DNA from: Peribacillus simplex NBRC 15720 = DSM 1321
Lineage (GTDB): Bacteria > Bacillota > Bacilli > Bacillales > DSM-1321
Reading direction: 5' to 3'
NCBI RefSeq assembly: GCF_002243645.1
Contig: NZ_CP017704.1
Coordinates: 2,684,001 to 2,748,000 of the forward strand
DNA: 64,000 bases
Shown here: in pieces, positions 24,187-32,466 of the stretch
Layout of the letters: the number at the start of each line of letters is the position of its first letter
Numbering within the stretch: the stretch's first letter is position 1
The notes under the pieces: model-generated
Database searches by the model: none
What the model saw: only the letters and a program-made list of their open reading frames with translations
Told to the model about the DNA's origin: nothing
Position numbers and translations under genes: made by a program

Positions 24187-25392
24187 ATGAATCACAAACC
24201 GAAATTGTGGACGAAAGACTTTTTGATTGTCTCGTCTGCGAACTTTTTTTTATTTTTAACTTTTTATGTCTTGATGGTGACATTGACCATTTATACGATG
24301 GATAACTTTCATGCGTCGCAAGCCCAAGCAGGACTTGCTTCAAGTATCTTTGTTCTCGGGGCTGTGCTTGTCAGACCGATTGCAGGGAAAAAAATCGACA
24401 AGATCGGCCGCAGAAAGATGTTGCTTGGATCGTTGGTTCTATTCCTGATTGCTTCCATTGGCTATTTCCTGGTGAATGGTTTATCCCTCTTATTGATCGA
24501 TCGGCTTATTCATGGTTTTGCTTTTGGCCTTGCCACTACGGCAACTGGAACGATTGCTGCAGATATCATTCCGAATGAAAGACGCGGGGAAGGTACAGGT
24601 TACTTTGCCATGAGTACAAACTTGGCAATGGCATTCGGTCCGTTTATTGGATTGCTGATAACACAGCATTTCAGTTATTCCATCATTTTCTATGCAGCCT
24701 CCTTATTTGCCGGATTTTCTTTAGTTGCATCATTATTCATGAATGTGCCTGAAGGGGAAAAGGGCGGAGCTTCACCACAAAAAGGATTTAAGATCAGTGA
24801 TTACTTTGAAAAAAGGGCACTGCCCATTTCCATTTTTATCGGATTTGCCGGATTTACCTATTCGAGCATCTTGTCCTATTTAACATCTTTTGCAAAGGAA
24901 ATGGATTTAATGGATGCGGCGAGCTTTTTCTTCGTCGTATTTGCTGTATTCCTTTTGGCGTCCCGTCCGTTTACAGGACGGATGTTTGATGTGAAGGGGG
25001 AAAATGCAGTTATTTACCCATCGCTCTTACTATTTGCCGTCGGTATGGTCATCCTCAGCCAATCTCATCATGGTATCACGCTTCTGATTGCCGGTGCCTT
25101 TATCGGAGTGGGGTATGGTACGTTCCAATCAAGCTGTCAAGCAATTTCCATTAAGGAAGCCCCATCAAATCGAATGGGATTAGCCACATCCACGTTTTTT
25201 ACAATGTATGACTTCGGTATTGGTGTTGGCCCATTCCTATTGGGATTCCTTATTCCATTTACAGGGTTCAAAGGGTTATTCATAGGAATGTCGATCTTTG
25301 CATTCGTACTTATTGGCATTTATTACTTGGCACATGGAAAAAAAGCCTCGGCAAGAACGAAAATGCAGCATGAGGAACGCTTGTCTGCCTAA
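24187..25392 (+). CDS. MFS transporter (drug/metabolite efflux type)
   Basis: A 401-residue protein with twelve predicted membrane segments. The loop 2-3 motif is GKKIDKIGRRKMLLGS, and the second-half counterpart is SRPFTGRMFDVKG. It resembles the DHA1-type exporters such as B. subtilis YwoG/YfmO-like proteins. It shares the MarR-controlled promoter, so it is probably an efflux pump induced by the MarR ligand. ATG follows aaggaagga. A hairpin terminator lies 85 bp beyond the stop. Confidence 0.88.
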   Translation: MNHKPKLWTKDFLIVSSANFFLFLTFYVLMVTLTIYTMDNFHASQAQAGLASSIFVLGAVLVRPIAGKKIDKIGRRKMLLGSLVLFLIASIGYFLVNGLSLLLIDRLIHGFAFGLATTATGTIAADIIPNERRGEGTGYFAMSTNLAMAFGPFIGLLITQHFSYSIIFYAASLFAGFSLVASLFMNVPEGEKGGASPQKGFKISDYFEKRALPISIFIGFAGFTYSSILSYLTSFAKEMDLMDAASFFFVVFAVFLLASRPFTGRMFDVKGENAVIYPSLLLFAVGMVILSQSHHGITLLIAGAFIGVGYGTFQSSCQAISIKEAPSNRMGLATSTFFTMYDFGIGVGPFLLGFLIPFTGFKGLFIGMSIFAFVLIGIYYLAHGKKASARTKMQHEERLSA

Positions 25393-25475
25393 TTTTTTGA
25401 ATATGATTGTATAAAATGAAGAATTTTGGGGATGCTTATATTATGATTGATTTTCCAAAGTATCCCCCTTTTCTC

Positions 25476-25502
25476 CGCCTGTAATCGACAGGCGTTTTTT
25501 TT
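25476..25502 (+). terminator. Terminator of the marR–MFS operon
   Basis: cgcctgt (25476-25482) pairs with acaggcg (25488-25494), followed by eight T residues. Confidence 0.85.
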
Positions 25503-25513
25503 ATGCCATAAAC

Positions 25514-25541
25514 AAAGAAAACCGCCTTATTGGCGGTTTCT
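25514..25541 (-). terminator. Terminator of yojF–bshB2
   Basis: On the minus strand gaaaccgcc pairs with ggcggttttc around aataa, followed by a T-rich tail, right after the bshB2 stop. Confidence 0.8.
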
Positions 25542-26207
25542 TTAAAATTTATAGGTCCATAATCGTTCTTTGCGGATCCAGTCTAGAAAATCTGCATCCT
25601 GATTTTCGAATTTCTCTTTCCAATCGATCACCATTGCCTGCGTTTGCGAACGGTGGGCAGTGAAGGTTGCTACCTTTTTTTCTTCGACTGCAGAGATATC
25701 ATGGATGATGTCAGGATGTCCCAATTCGTCAATGCAGTTATTCGAGAAGGCGACACAATGAAGTTTAGGTCTCTCTTTCTCTTCTATTCTTTCCACGGCC
25801 CGAACCACAGCCCGTGCTGTAGCTTCATGGTCTGGATGGACACTGTATCCTGGGTAAAATGTAATGATCAATGAAGGATTCAATTCATTGATGGCATCAG
25901 TAAATAATGAAGTCAGTTTTTCATCATCTTCGAATTCAATTGTCTTATCACGCAATCCAAGCATGCGTAAATCTTGGATGCCAATCGCATTTGCTGCATC
26001 GATTAATTCCTTTTTACGAATTTTGGGGAGCGATTCCCTTGTTGCAAATGGAGGGTTTCCTAAATTACGTCCCATTTCTCCTAAAGTTAAGCATAAATAG
26101 GTGACAGGAGTGCCCGCTTCTCTATGAAGGGCAAGCGTTCCGGAGACCGAGAAGGCTTCATCATCGGGATGTGGGAATATGACTAATACATGGCGTTCTT
26201 TTTCCAA
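25542..26207 (-). CDS. bshB2: Bacillithiol biosynthesis deacetylase BshB2
   Basis: A 221-residue zinc N-deacetylase that converts N-acetylglucosaminyl-malate to glucosaminyl-malate for the thiol bacillithiol, or acts on bacillithiol conjugates. The zinc/catalytic motif is PHPDDE (residues 12-17); the third zinc ligand is in SVHPDHEATARAV. It corresponds to B. subtilis YojG. It is paired with yojF upstream in the same direction, 88 bp apart, as in other Bacillales. Confidence 0.92.
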   Translation of the reverse strand: MEKERHVLVIFPHPDDEAFSVSGTLALHREAGTPVTYLCLTLGEMGRNLGNPPFATRESLPKIRKKELIDAANAIGIQDLRMLGLRDKTIEFEDDEKLTSLFTDAINELNPSLIITFYPGYSVHPDHEATARAVVRAVERIEEKERPKLHCVAFSNNCIDELGHPDIIHDISAVEEKKVATFTAHRSQTQAMVIDWKEKFENQDADFLDWIRKERLWTYKF

Positions 26208-26295
26208 GGTATATTTCTCCTTCCGTTCTACTTACAGTGAGTATGGTTATCGGTGAATGGGAGTTTTCATCGGAAATATATCAAGCAAGTTGTCA

Positions 26296-26643
26296 TCATT
26301 CAAAGGGAGTAGGACTGAGTTGCATGGAGACGGCAAGCTTTCCAGAAAAATCAAGGCCTGCCAATAGCAATCTTCCTTGTTCATCCATTTCGAAGTGGTT
26401 AACGCCTTCCGCATATACCCAGCCAATATTTAGCTTCAAGCCGATGCGGTAGGGTCCATCGCCAACTATCTTCCCATGTTCATACTTAATAAAAGCATTA
26501 CGGATATAAGCACCTGCCGAAAAGAAAGCTTCATCTACATGAGTGGCATAGGCACCATTTGTCGTTTCAAGGTGAAGATATACATCTTGTCCGGCGAAAG
26601 AATCAATGGCATTTTGCACCTCTGTACGGTCTATAGGTTTCAT
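26296..26643 (-). CDS. yojF: YojF family protein (DUF1806)
   Basis: A 115-residue conserved protein always found next to bshB2 in Bacillus. Recognisable stretches are VYLHLETTNGAYA, AFFSAGAYIRNAF, IGLKLNIGWVYAEGV and LLLAGLDFSGKLAVSMQLSPTPF. It has no catalytic motif or membrane segment. Its function is unknown; the operon link points to bacillithiol metabolism. A good aaggaggaa site precedes the ATG. Confidence 0.9.
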   Translation of the reverse strand: MKPIDRTEVQNAIDSFAGQDVYLHLETTNGAYATHVDEAFFSAGAYIRNAFIKYEHGKIVGDGPYRIGLKLNIGWVYAEGVNHFEMDEQGRLLLAGLDFSGKLAVSMQLSPTPFE

Positions 26644-26719
26644 TCTATAATTTCCTCCTTAACTGGGCGGCTAGATAAGCTATTCCTTCTTTCTATCTTA
26701 CTAAATAAAAACAAAAAAA

Positions 26720-26752
26720 GCGAAAAAGGCCGCTCGATGAATTTGAGCGGCC
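26720..26752 (-). terminator. Terminator of pdxK
   Basis: ggccgctc (26728-26735) pairs with gagcggcc (26745-26752); the minus-strand tail is TTTTT. It lies just after the pdxK stop codon. Confidence 0.85.
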
Positions 26753-26767
26753 ATTAAACTTGATGTT

Positions 26768-27595
26768 TTATTTTTGTGTTTTTTCAGCAATTCCATATTT
26801 ATGGTATGCACCATGATTGACGGGTCCAACATAGTCATTCATCTTCCAAGAGTGGCGAACAGCCTCGGTAATGAAGTCTTTAGAAATGAGGATAGCCTCA
26901 CGCGGGCTTTTCCCTTCAGCCAATTGAGCTGCAATAGCTGCAGAAGATGAACAGCCGGCACCATGTGTATTGGTCGTTTCGATTTTCTCTGATTCAAGGA
27001 TTTCAAATTCTTTTCCATCATATAAAAGGTCGATGGCTTTATCAAGATCCAGCTTATTACCGCCTTTGATCAAGACATATTTTGCACCAAGTGCATGAAT
27101 CTTTTCAGCTGCAGCCCTCATGTCATCAATCGTCTTGATAGGCGCAGTTCCCGCTAACTGAGCGGCCTCGAACAGGTTTGGAGTGACTACAGTTGCACGT
27201 GGAACAAGCAGTTCCCGCAGAGCTACAGCCGTTTCAGGGTGCAATACTTCATCTTCACCTTTACATACCATAACTGGATCGATAACGACTTTGTCCAGCT
27301 TCAGCTCGTCTATTTTACGGGCAACAAGTTCAATGATTTCCACTGATCCAAGCATTCCCGTTTTCATGGCATCAATGCCGATTGACAGGATCGTTTCGAT
27401 TTGAGCTTCCAAAACTTCGACCGGTGTAGGGAATACATTATGGGACCAGCCATTCTTCGGATCCATCGTCACGATTGTCGTTAAAGCGGACATGCCGTAA
27501 ACGCCGAATTCTTGGAATGTCTTTAAATCTGCTTGTAGACCCGCGCCGCCGCTCGAATCCGATCCGGCAACTGTCATAGCTCTTTTCATAGTCAT
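26768..27595 (-). CDS. pdxK: Pyridoxine/pyridoxal kinase, ThiD-like (PdxK)
   Basis: A 275-residue ribokinase-fold kinase. The opening AMTVAGSDSSGGAGLQADLKTFQE is common to HMP-P kinase ThiD and the ThiD-like PdxK of Bacillales. VIDPVMVCKG and the anion-hole segment THGAGCSSSAA (with the active Cys) are intact. Length and wording of motifs (VVIDPVMVCKGE, YVGPVNHGA) match B. subtilis PdxK best, so vitamin B6 salvage is preferred; HMP kinase activity is possible. Single-gene unit with its own terminator. Confidence 0.85.
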   Translation of the reverse strand: MTMKRAMTVAGSDSSGGAGLQADLKTFQEFGVYGMSALTTIVTMDPKNGWSHNVFPTPVEVLEAQIETILSIGIDAMKTGMLGSVEIIELVARKIDELKLDKVVIDPVMVCKGEDEVLHPETAVALRELLVPRATVVTPNLFEAAQLAGTAPIKTIDDMRAAAEKIHALGAKYVLIKGGNKLDLDKAIDLLYDGKEFEILESEKIETTNTHGAGCSSSAAIAAQLAEGKSPREAILISKDFITEAVRHSWKMNDYVGPVNHGAYHKYGIAEKTQK

Positions 27596-27962
27596 TATGT
27601 GACCTCCTCAGGAGAATTAGATATCGATATTATCAGCATACCAGATAATATGCTATTTTTAGAATATACCAAAATTTCTTTTATGTAAAACTTAGTTTTC
27701 GCCTTAATATGAGTGCCTTAGAGAAGGTAATGGAATGGCCTCGCATAAGTCATTTTTCAGACCTGGAATTCAGGAAACAGTATGGATGGGTGGCCTGTTT
27801 TTTAGCTTTGTATCCAATTTCCATCTTTTGATATACAAAGCAAAGTTTGTGAAAGTGTCATTATTTTCAAAGTTGATTTAAAATATTTAAATATAGTGGA
27901 CACATTTAGTATAGCTTTACCGTTTGATGCTGGATTAAACCCAAAAAGGGAGGGTGATTCTT
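27596..27962. other. Intergenic region between pdxK and mobA
   Basis: Divergent promoter region of about 360 bp. No ORF with coding signs, no riboswitch signature and no clear promoter box. The only clear element is the gggaggg ribosome site of mobA at its right end. Confidence 0.4.
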
Positions 27963-28598
27963 ATGGAATGGACAATGTTGCTTTTAGCTGGTGGGAAATC
28001 AAGCCGGATGGGAGTCAATAAGGCCCTCTTGACCATAGGTGGCGTTGTGAACATTTCAAGAGTGGCTTCCGAATTGAAAAAGGTGTCAGAAAACATTATG
28101 GTCATTACGAATACATTTGAAGAATATCATTTTCTGCAACTTCCGCTAATTCCGGATTTACATAAGGATCAAGGGCCTCTTGGCGGATTGCATGCAGGGT
28201 TGACCTCATCGAAAACGGAGCTTCAGTTCCTTGTAGCCTGTGATATGCCGTTTGCGAGTGCAGATGCCATAAAGGATATCATTTCCCGTTATGAACCTGA
28301 ATTCGATGCTGTCATTCCAGAAATAAATGGCAGGCTCCAGCCGCTTTTTGCTGTTTACCATAAAAGGTGTCTTCCTGTACTGACGGAGTGCTTATTAAAA
28401 CATGAATTAAAAATGAGTCAATTTTTGGAAAAGATTTCGGTGAAAATCATGAAAGAAACCGACTTTAAGTTATATCACGAGAATCCTGAACATTTTCAAT
28501 ACCTTTTTTTCAATATGAATACGAGGGAAGATTATCAAGAGGCAGGTTATATTGATCAAACTGAATTATTTATAAAGGATGGTAGACATGAATTATAA
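27963..28598 (+). CDS. mobA: Molybdenum cofactor guanylyltransferase
   Basis: A roughly 211-residue nucleotidyltransferase that joins GMP to molybdopterin. The GTP-binding opening LLLAGGKSSRMGVNKALL, the DQGPLGGLHAGL loop and ACDMPF metal motif are all intact. ATG 27963 is 8 bp after gggaggg; the upstream GTG overlaps that site. The first gene of a compact Moco cluster (mobA–moaE–moaD–moeB); overlaps moaE by 11 bp. Confidence 0.92.
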   Translation: MEWTMLLLAGGKSSRMGVNKALLTIGGVVNISRVASELKKVSENIMVITNTFEEYHFLQLPLIPDLHKDQGPLGGLHAGLTSSKTELQFLVACDMPFASADAIKDIISRYEPEFDAVIPEINGRLQPLFAVYHKRCLPVLTECLLKHELKMSQFLEKISVKIMKETDFKLYHENPEHFQYLFFNMNTREDYQEAGYIDQTELFIKDGRHEL

Positions 28599-29052
28599 TA
28601 TTTCAAAAGAGCCCATTGTCATCCAGGAAGTGATTGATAAAGTAGTCAAGCGAAATGCAGGTGCCGTCACGACCTTCATTGGTACAGTGAGGGAAATGAC
28701 GAAAGGAAAAAAGACTCTCTTCTTAATTTACGAAGCGTATGAACCGATGGCTATCAAGAAATTGGAGCAAATCGGATCTGAGATCAAGGAGCGATGGCCT
28801 GATGCAGAAACGGCGATCACCCATCGTGTAGGTAAACTTGAAATCACGGATATCGCAGTGGTTATTGCCGTTAGTACGCCACATCGAAATGATGCATATG
28901 AGGCAAACAGGTATGCGATTGAAAGAATTAAAGAAATCGTCCCGATCTGGAAAAAAGAACACTGGGAAGATGGGGAGACATGGGTCGGAAACCAGTTGGA
29001 AACCGTTCCATATCCAACGGGGAAACCGGAAGAGGGGGATATTGATGATTAA
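28588..29052 (+). CDS. moaE: Molybdopterin synthase catalytic subunit
   Basis: A 154-residue MoaE that inserts two sulfurs carried by MoaD into precursor Z. Conserved pieces: GAVTTFIGTVRE, LIYEAYEPMAIK, ITHRVGKLEI, AVSTPHRNDAYEA and the catalytic lysine region PIWKKEHWEDGETWVG. ATG 28588 is favoured over 28579 because of spacing from aaagga. It overlaps both neighbours, so the cluster is translationally coupled. Confidence 0.95.
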   Translation: MNYNISKEPIVIQEVIDKVVKRNAGAVTTFIGTVREMTKGKKTLFLIYEAYEPMAIKKLEQIGSEIKERWPDAETAITHRVGKLEITDIAVVIAVSTPHRNDAYEANRYAIERIKEIVPIWKKEHWEDGETWVGNQLETVPYPTGKPEEGDIDD

Positions 29053-29278
29053 TGTACTTTTATTTGCCCAATTGAAAGATGAGCTAGGAAAAGAGACTCT
29101 TTCTATAGAAGGAAATGGAATGAGTGTAGCCCAGCTAAAAGGAAAAATGAAGGTGGATTTCCAATTGGAAGGTCTTGAAACCGTGATGACAGCGGTCAAT
29201 GAAGAATTTGCCGATGATGACACGATTCTATCTGATGGAGATACAGTTGCTTTCATTCCACCAGTCAGTGGAGGCTAA
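29045..29278 (+). CDS. moaD: Molybdopterin synthase sulfur carrier subunit
   Basis: A 77-residue ubiquitin-like protein ending in the essential Gly-Gly (PPVSGG), which is adenylated by MoeB and loaded with sulfur. The start ATG 29045 lies 8 bp inside moaE and follows a gaagaggggg site. The fold pattern (LLFAQLKDELGKE at the start, acidic turn, DGDTVAFIPPVSGG) is typical. Confidence 0.93.
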   Translation: MINVLLFAQLKDELGKETLSIEGNGMSVAQLKGKMKVDFQLEGLETVMTAVNEEFADDDTILSDGDTVAFIPPVSGG

Positions 29279-29302
29279 AGCATTCGGAAGGGAGGGTTCA
29301 CG

Positions 29303-30322
29303 GTGAAAGAGCGATTTTCAAGGCAGACTTTATTCGTCCCTATTGGTGAAGGGGGCCAATTGAAAATTATGAAGAAGCATGTCTTGCTTCTTGGGGCAGG
29401 GGCTTTGGGATCTGCTAATGCCGAGGCCCTTACTCGTGCAGGAGTAGGGAAGCTTACCATTGTCGACAGGGATTATGTCGAGACCAGTAATTTACAGCGC
29501 CAACAAATGTATACGGAACGGGATGTCGATGAGAAACTGCCAAAAGCAGAAGCGGCAAAGCGTCATTTATTTGATATCAATCATGAAGTTGAAGTGAATG
29601 CCATCATCATGGACGCAACTGCCCAGAACCTCGAACAGCTGCTTGGTGATGTTGATTTGATATTGGATGCAACCGATAATTTTGAGACACGGATGATTAT
29701 TAATGATTTATCACAAAAGCTTCATATACCGTGGATTTATGGGGCATGCGTGGGGAGTGTGGGCATGACTATGACGATCCTTCCCGAACAGACTCCATGT
29801 TTACACTGTTTGCTTAAAGCAATCCCCATTCAAGGAATGACCTGTGACACAGGAGGAATCATATCACCAGCTGTAACGATGGTAGTGGCACACCAAACTG
29901 CCGAAGCTTTGAAAATACTTGTTGAAGATTGGGAATCGGTACGACCTGCACTTGTTACTTTTGATCTGTGGAGAAATCAATACCAAACCGTTAAATTAAC
30001 AAAAGCGAAAAAGAAAGATTGTCTCTCATGCGGAGAGCAGAGGACATATCCCTTTTTAACAATGGAAAATGCAACGAAAACGGCTGTTCTTTGCGGGAGG
30101 GATACTGTACAGGTTAGACCGCCAAAACCTTTGGAACTGCAACTCGATAAATTAGCCAAAGATCTGAACGGAAGCGGCTATTTGGTGAAATTCAATCCAT
30201 TTCTTCTCTCTTGTGAAAAAGCTGGGGAGCGTATAGTCATTTTCAAGGATGGCCGGGCGTTGATTCACGGTACGAAGGACATGGTCCATGCAAAGGCCAC
30301 ATACCAAAGAATCCTTGGATAA
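29303..30322 (+). CDS. moeB: MoaD-activating adenylyltransferase (MoeB/ThiF family)
   Basis: A 339-residue E1-like enzyme. It begins RFSRQTLF, has the ATP-binding LLGAGALGSANAEAL, the catalytic region DRDYVETSNLQRQQ and two CxxC zinc pairs (PCLHCLL and DCLSCGE), plus a long C-terminal domain. It activates the MoaD C-terminus. B. subtilis MoeB has the same length; ThiF is the alternative but the moaD neighbour favours MoeB. GTG start after gggaggg. No moaA, moaB, moaC, moeA or mobB lies in this window. Confidence 0.9.
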   Translation: MKERFSRQTLFVPIGEGGQLKIMKKHVLLLGAGALGSANAEALTRAGVGKLTIVDRDYVETSNLQRQQMYTERDVDEKLPKAEAAKRHLFDINHEVEVNAIIMDATAQNLEQLLGDVDLILDATDNFETRMIINDLSQKLHIPWIYGACVGSVGMTMTILPEQTPCLHCLLKAIPIQGMTCDTGGIISPAVTMVVAHQTAEALKILVEDWESVRPALVTFDLWRNQYQTVKLTKAKKKDCLSCGEQRTYPFLTMENATKTAVLCGRDTVQVRPPKPLELQLDKLAKDLNGSGYLVKFNPFLLSCEKAGERIVIFKDGRALIHGTKDMVHAKATYQRILG

Positions 30323-30328
30323 TGAATA

Positions 30329-30368
30329 TAAAAAACGAGGCTGCCGGTTAAGGAGCCTCGTTTTTTAT
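30329..30368. terminator. Bidirectional terminator between moeB and the yflT-like gene
   Basis: aaaacgaggct pairs with agcctcgtttt around a loop; A and T tracts on both sides allow use on either strand. Confidence 0.85.
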
Positions 30369-30396
30369 ATTCATATAGGGCAATGGTTATCGGGTT

Positions 30397-30744
30397 TTAG
30401 TGTGTAACCCCGTCTTTATTATCTTGTTTGGAAGCAACGATAACTACTTTTCCTTCGTCAAGCACTTCCTCGTAACGTTCTGCCTCCATATCACTAAGGC
30501 CAAGGTTGCTCATTCGGTTACGAAGTTCATCTCCGCGTGATTTAAAGAGATTTCCGACGCTATCAAGGAAACCTTGTTCCTTCATGCCTACACCTTCTGT
30601 ATTTGTATTCTCGGTAAGGTGCTTTGAACGGGTTTTATCATGGGCAAACAAATATACATCGTCTTTCGTATAACCTGATGTAACTAATTCATCGATTTTT
30701 TCCTTTGCTTGTAAACCGTTTTCTACTACATGTACTTGATACAT
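30397..30744 (-). CDS. YflT-domain general stress protein
   Basis: A 115-residue soluble protein with the YflT domain: YQVHVVENGLQAKEKIDELV, SGYTKDDVYLFAHD, then DELRNRMSNLGLSDMEAERYEEVLDEGKVVIVA. Family members belong to the sigma-B stress regulon of B. subtilis; biochemical function is unknown. A sigma-B-like promoter is visible about 90 bp upstream. The ribosome site is aaggagga. Confidence 0.87.
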   Translation of the reverse strand: MYQVHVVENGLQAKEKIDELVTSGYTKDDVYLFAHDKTRSKHLTENTNTEGVGMKEQGFLDSVGNLFKSRGDELRNRMSNLGLSDMEAERYEEVLDEGKVVIVASKQDNKDGVTH

Positions 30745-30835
30745 ATAAACTCCTCCTTGAATTCTAGTAAGATTCTCTTGATTATAGGTAAATGGAATCT
30801 TGCTTATTACAGTTGTTGATTGGCTATAGTAGTAT

Positions 30836-30861
30836 ATAACCTTATTTGGGCACTGATAAAC
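30836..30861 (-). promoter_or_regulatory. Candidate sigma-B promoter of the yflT-like gene
   Basis: On the minus strand GTTTAT (30861-30856), a 14-bp spacer, and GGTTAT (30841-30836) match the sigma-B boxes GTTTAA and GGGTAT with one mismatch each. It lies 92 bp before the start codon of a gene whose family is sigma-B controlled. Confidence 0.5.
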
Positions 30862-30880
30862 ATTTATATAGAAGGGAATT

Positions 30881-32314
30881 TTAGTAAGTGGTGAAGCGGA
30901 ACACCTTCTGAATGCGGTAGGTCAAGTATTTAAAGACAGGCAGTTTCTTTTGATATTCACTGTAATCCACCGTGTAGGTTCCATTTTGATTTATCCAGAG
31001 TCTTTGAAAATAGCTATCGACATCTTTTGAAACGTCCGCATCATTTGGAGCATGGATTTCAACATTCGCTTCAAGATTATAGTCATCTAGATTGCGTGAG
31101 GTATAATTAGCCGATCCTCCAAGGATAACCGTCTCATTAGCCTTTTGGATCATCATCAACTTTGTATGGAACTGTTCTTTATCTGTTTTGTACCAGCGGA
31201 TCGAGATGTTTTCATCCCCCAGTTTTTCGAATTCGGCGGCAACTGGAAGATTGGGAAGCCCGATTTTCTCACTTCCGAAAGCGTTTTGATTCGGATCCAA
31301 TATCATTTGAATCTTCACACCCCGTTTAGCTGCATCCGTTAATGCCTCGACAACCTCGCGATCGGCAATGTAGAACATGGCAAGATGGATCTTGTCACCC
31401 TTTTTTGCATCCTTAATTGCCTTAAGGGCATGTTTATTGATTTTACCTTCCGTTAGCAGTTGTACCGATATCGGCCCTTTATCTGCTGATGTCCCTTTGA
31501 ACTCAGGAAATGACTTAGGTCCTCCCGAGAATTTCGAAGCGGCTTCTTCTGCGTTAACAAAATCGCCGATGATATTCCCTTCCATCTGGAACGCAATATT
31601 GGAATGGAATCCACTTGCGTCATGAGGATTGGCAGATGAGATAATGGCCGTTTTTTCAGTAGCGACCACTTTTCTGTGATTGGCTTTGATATTCATCAAT
31701 CTAAGATAAGAACGTAAGGTGACCTTTGGTGCGCTTTTAGCCATTGGATTCACAATCCAGCCTTTCCCGCTTTCACCGAACCATTGGAAAAATGTCCGAT
31801 ACACACCTGAATAGAGAGGATTCGGATCCCGGAGGCGGTCTAAGTTGGTAACAATGACATCAATTCCATTTTTCTTCATCGTTTCCAATGCCTCTAACTG
31901 GTAGGCATTATAGGAAGTATTCACTTCATCAGTAATGAATATAACCTGGAGGTCCGGTTTCTTTTTCTTCTGTTCAACCAGATTATCCTTCAGAGTCTCG
32001 GTTAACTTCGGGAAGTTTATCTTTTCATCATAAAAAGCATTAAACAAAAACATATCGATTACGATATAAGAATCAGCCTCTTGTATGGCTTGATTTATGG
32101 TTTGGAAAATTCGCTGCTCATGTTGCAGATTCCCTTGTTCATCGTGATAGGAAAGGTCATAGATGAAATCGATATCCTCGACATGATGAACCTTCCCTTC
32201 ATAGGAAATACCATCGGGGAGAGGTTTGTAGCTGTTATAGACGATTACGATTGCAATGACAATCAAAATGCTAACAAGGAGATAAAATCGTTTTCTTTTG
32301 TACCATTTTTTCAT
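30881..32314 (-). CDS. Phospholipase D-fold protein, membrane anchored
   Basis: A 477-residue protein with one N-terminal membrane segment (YLLVSILIVIAIVIVY) and two PLD half-sites: NHRKVVATEKTAIISSAN in the first half and FHTKLMMIQK…LGGSANYTSRN in the second. Both have HxK, so the enzyme should be active; the D of a canonical HKD is replaced by other residues in this pattern. Family members hydrolyse or transfer phosphatidyl groups; cardiolipin synthase activity is possible but not shown. It is distinct from the YwjE-type protein at 50681. It is a single-gene unit. Confidence 0.82.
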   Translation of the reverse strand: MKKWYKRKRFYLLVSILIVIAIVIVYNSYKPLPDGISYEGKVHHVEDIDFIYDLSYHDEQGNLQHEQRIFQTINQAIQEADSYIVIDMFLFNAFYDEKINFPKLTETLKDNLVEQKKKKPDLQVIFITDEVNTSYNAYQLEALETMKKNGIDVIVTNLDRLRDPNPLYSGVYRTFFQWFGESGKGWIVNPMAKSAPKVTLRSYLRLMNIKANHRKVVATEKTAIISSANPHDASGFHSNIAFQMEGNIIGDFVNAEEAASKFSGGPKSFPEFKGTSADKGPISVQLLTEGKINKHALKAIKDAKKGDKIHLAMFYIADREVVEALTDAAKRGVKIQMILDPNQNAFGSEKIGLPNLPVAAEFEKLGDENISIRWYKTDKEQFHTKLMMIQKANETVILGGSANYTSRNLDDYNLEANVEIHAPNDADVSKDVDSYFQRLWINQNGTYTVDYSEYQKKLPVFKYLTYRIQKVFRFTTY

Positions 32315-32427
32315 AGGGAATCCTCCAACATGGTAAAATTGCTTGCTAACTTTCTACTTTCCCACTTTTGGGGTATATAGAAACATAAATCGTAATCTAT
32401 GGAAAAAGGCAAGGCGATTAATTTTGA

Positions 32428-32433
32428 TATAAT
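32428..32433 (+). promoter_or_regulatory. Extended -10 promoter of ung
   Basis: TGaTATAAT forms a perfect extended -10 element 34 bp before the ung ATG; the -35 is poor, which extended -10 promoters tolerate. Confidence 0.55.
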
Positions 32434-32466
32434 ATAGTTTCAAAAAGTGGAAAGGGGCTGTGGCAC

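Noticed and set aside
27596-27962. Moco or other riboswitch before mobA
   Set aside because: No recognisable conserved aptamer segments and no terminator-like platform were seen.
28838-29278. 146-codon plus-strand frame as a long moaD
   Set aside because: The first part is a shadow of moaE; the MoaD product begins at ATG 29045, where family length and ribosome site agree.
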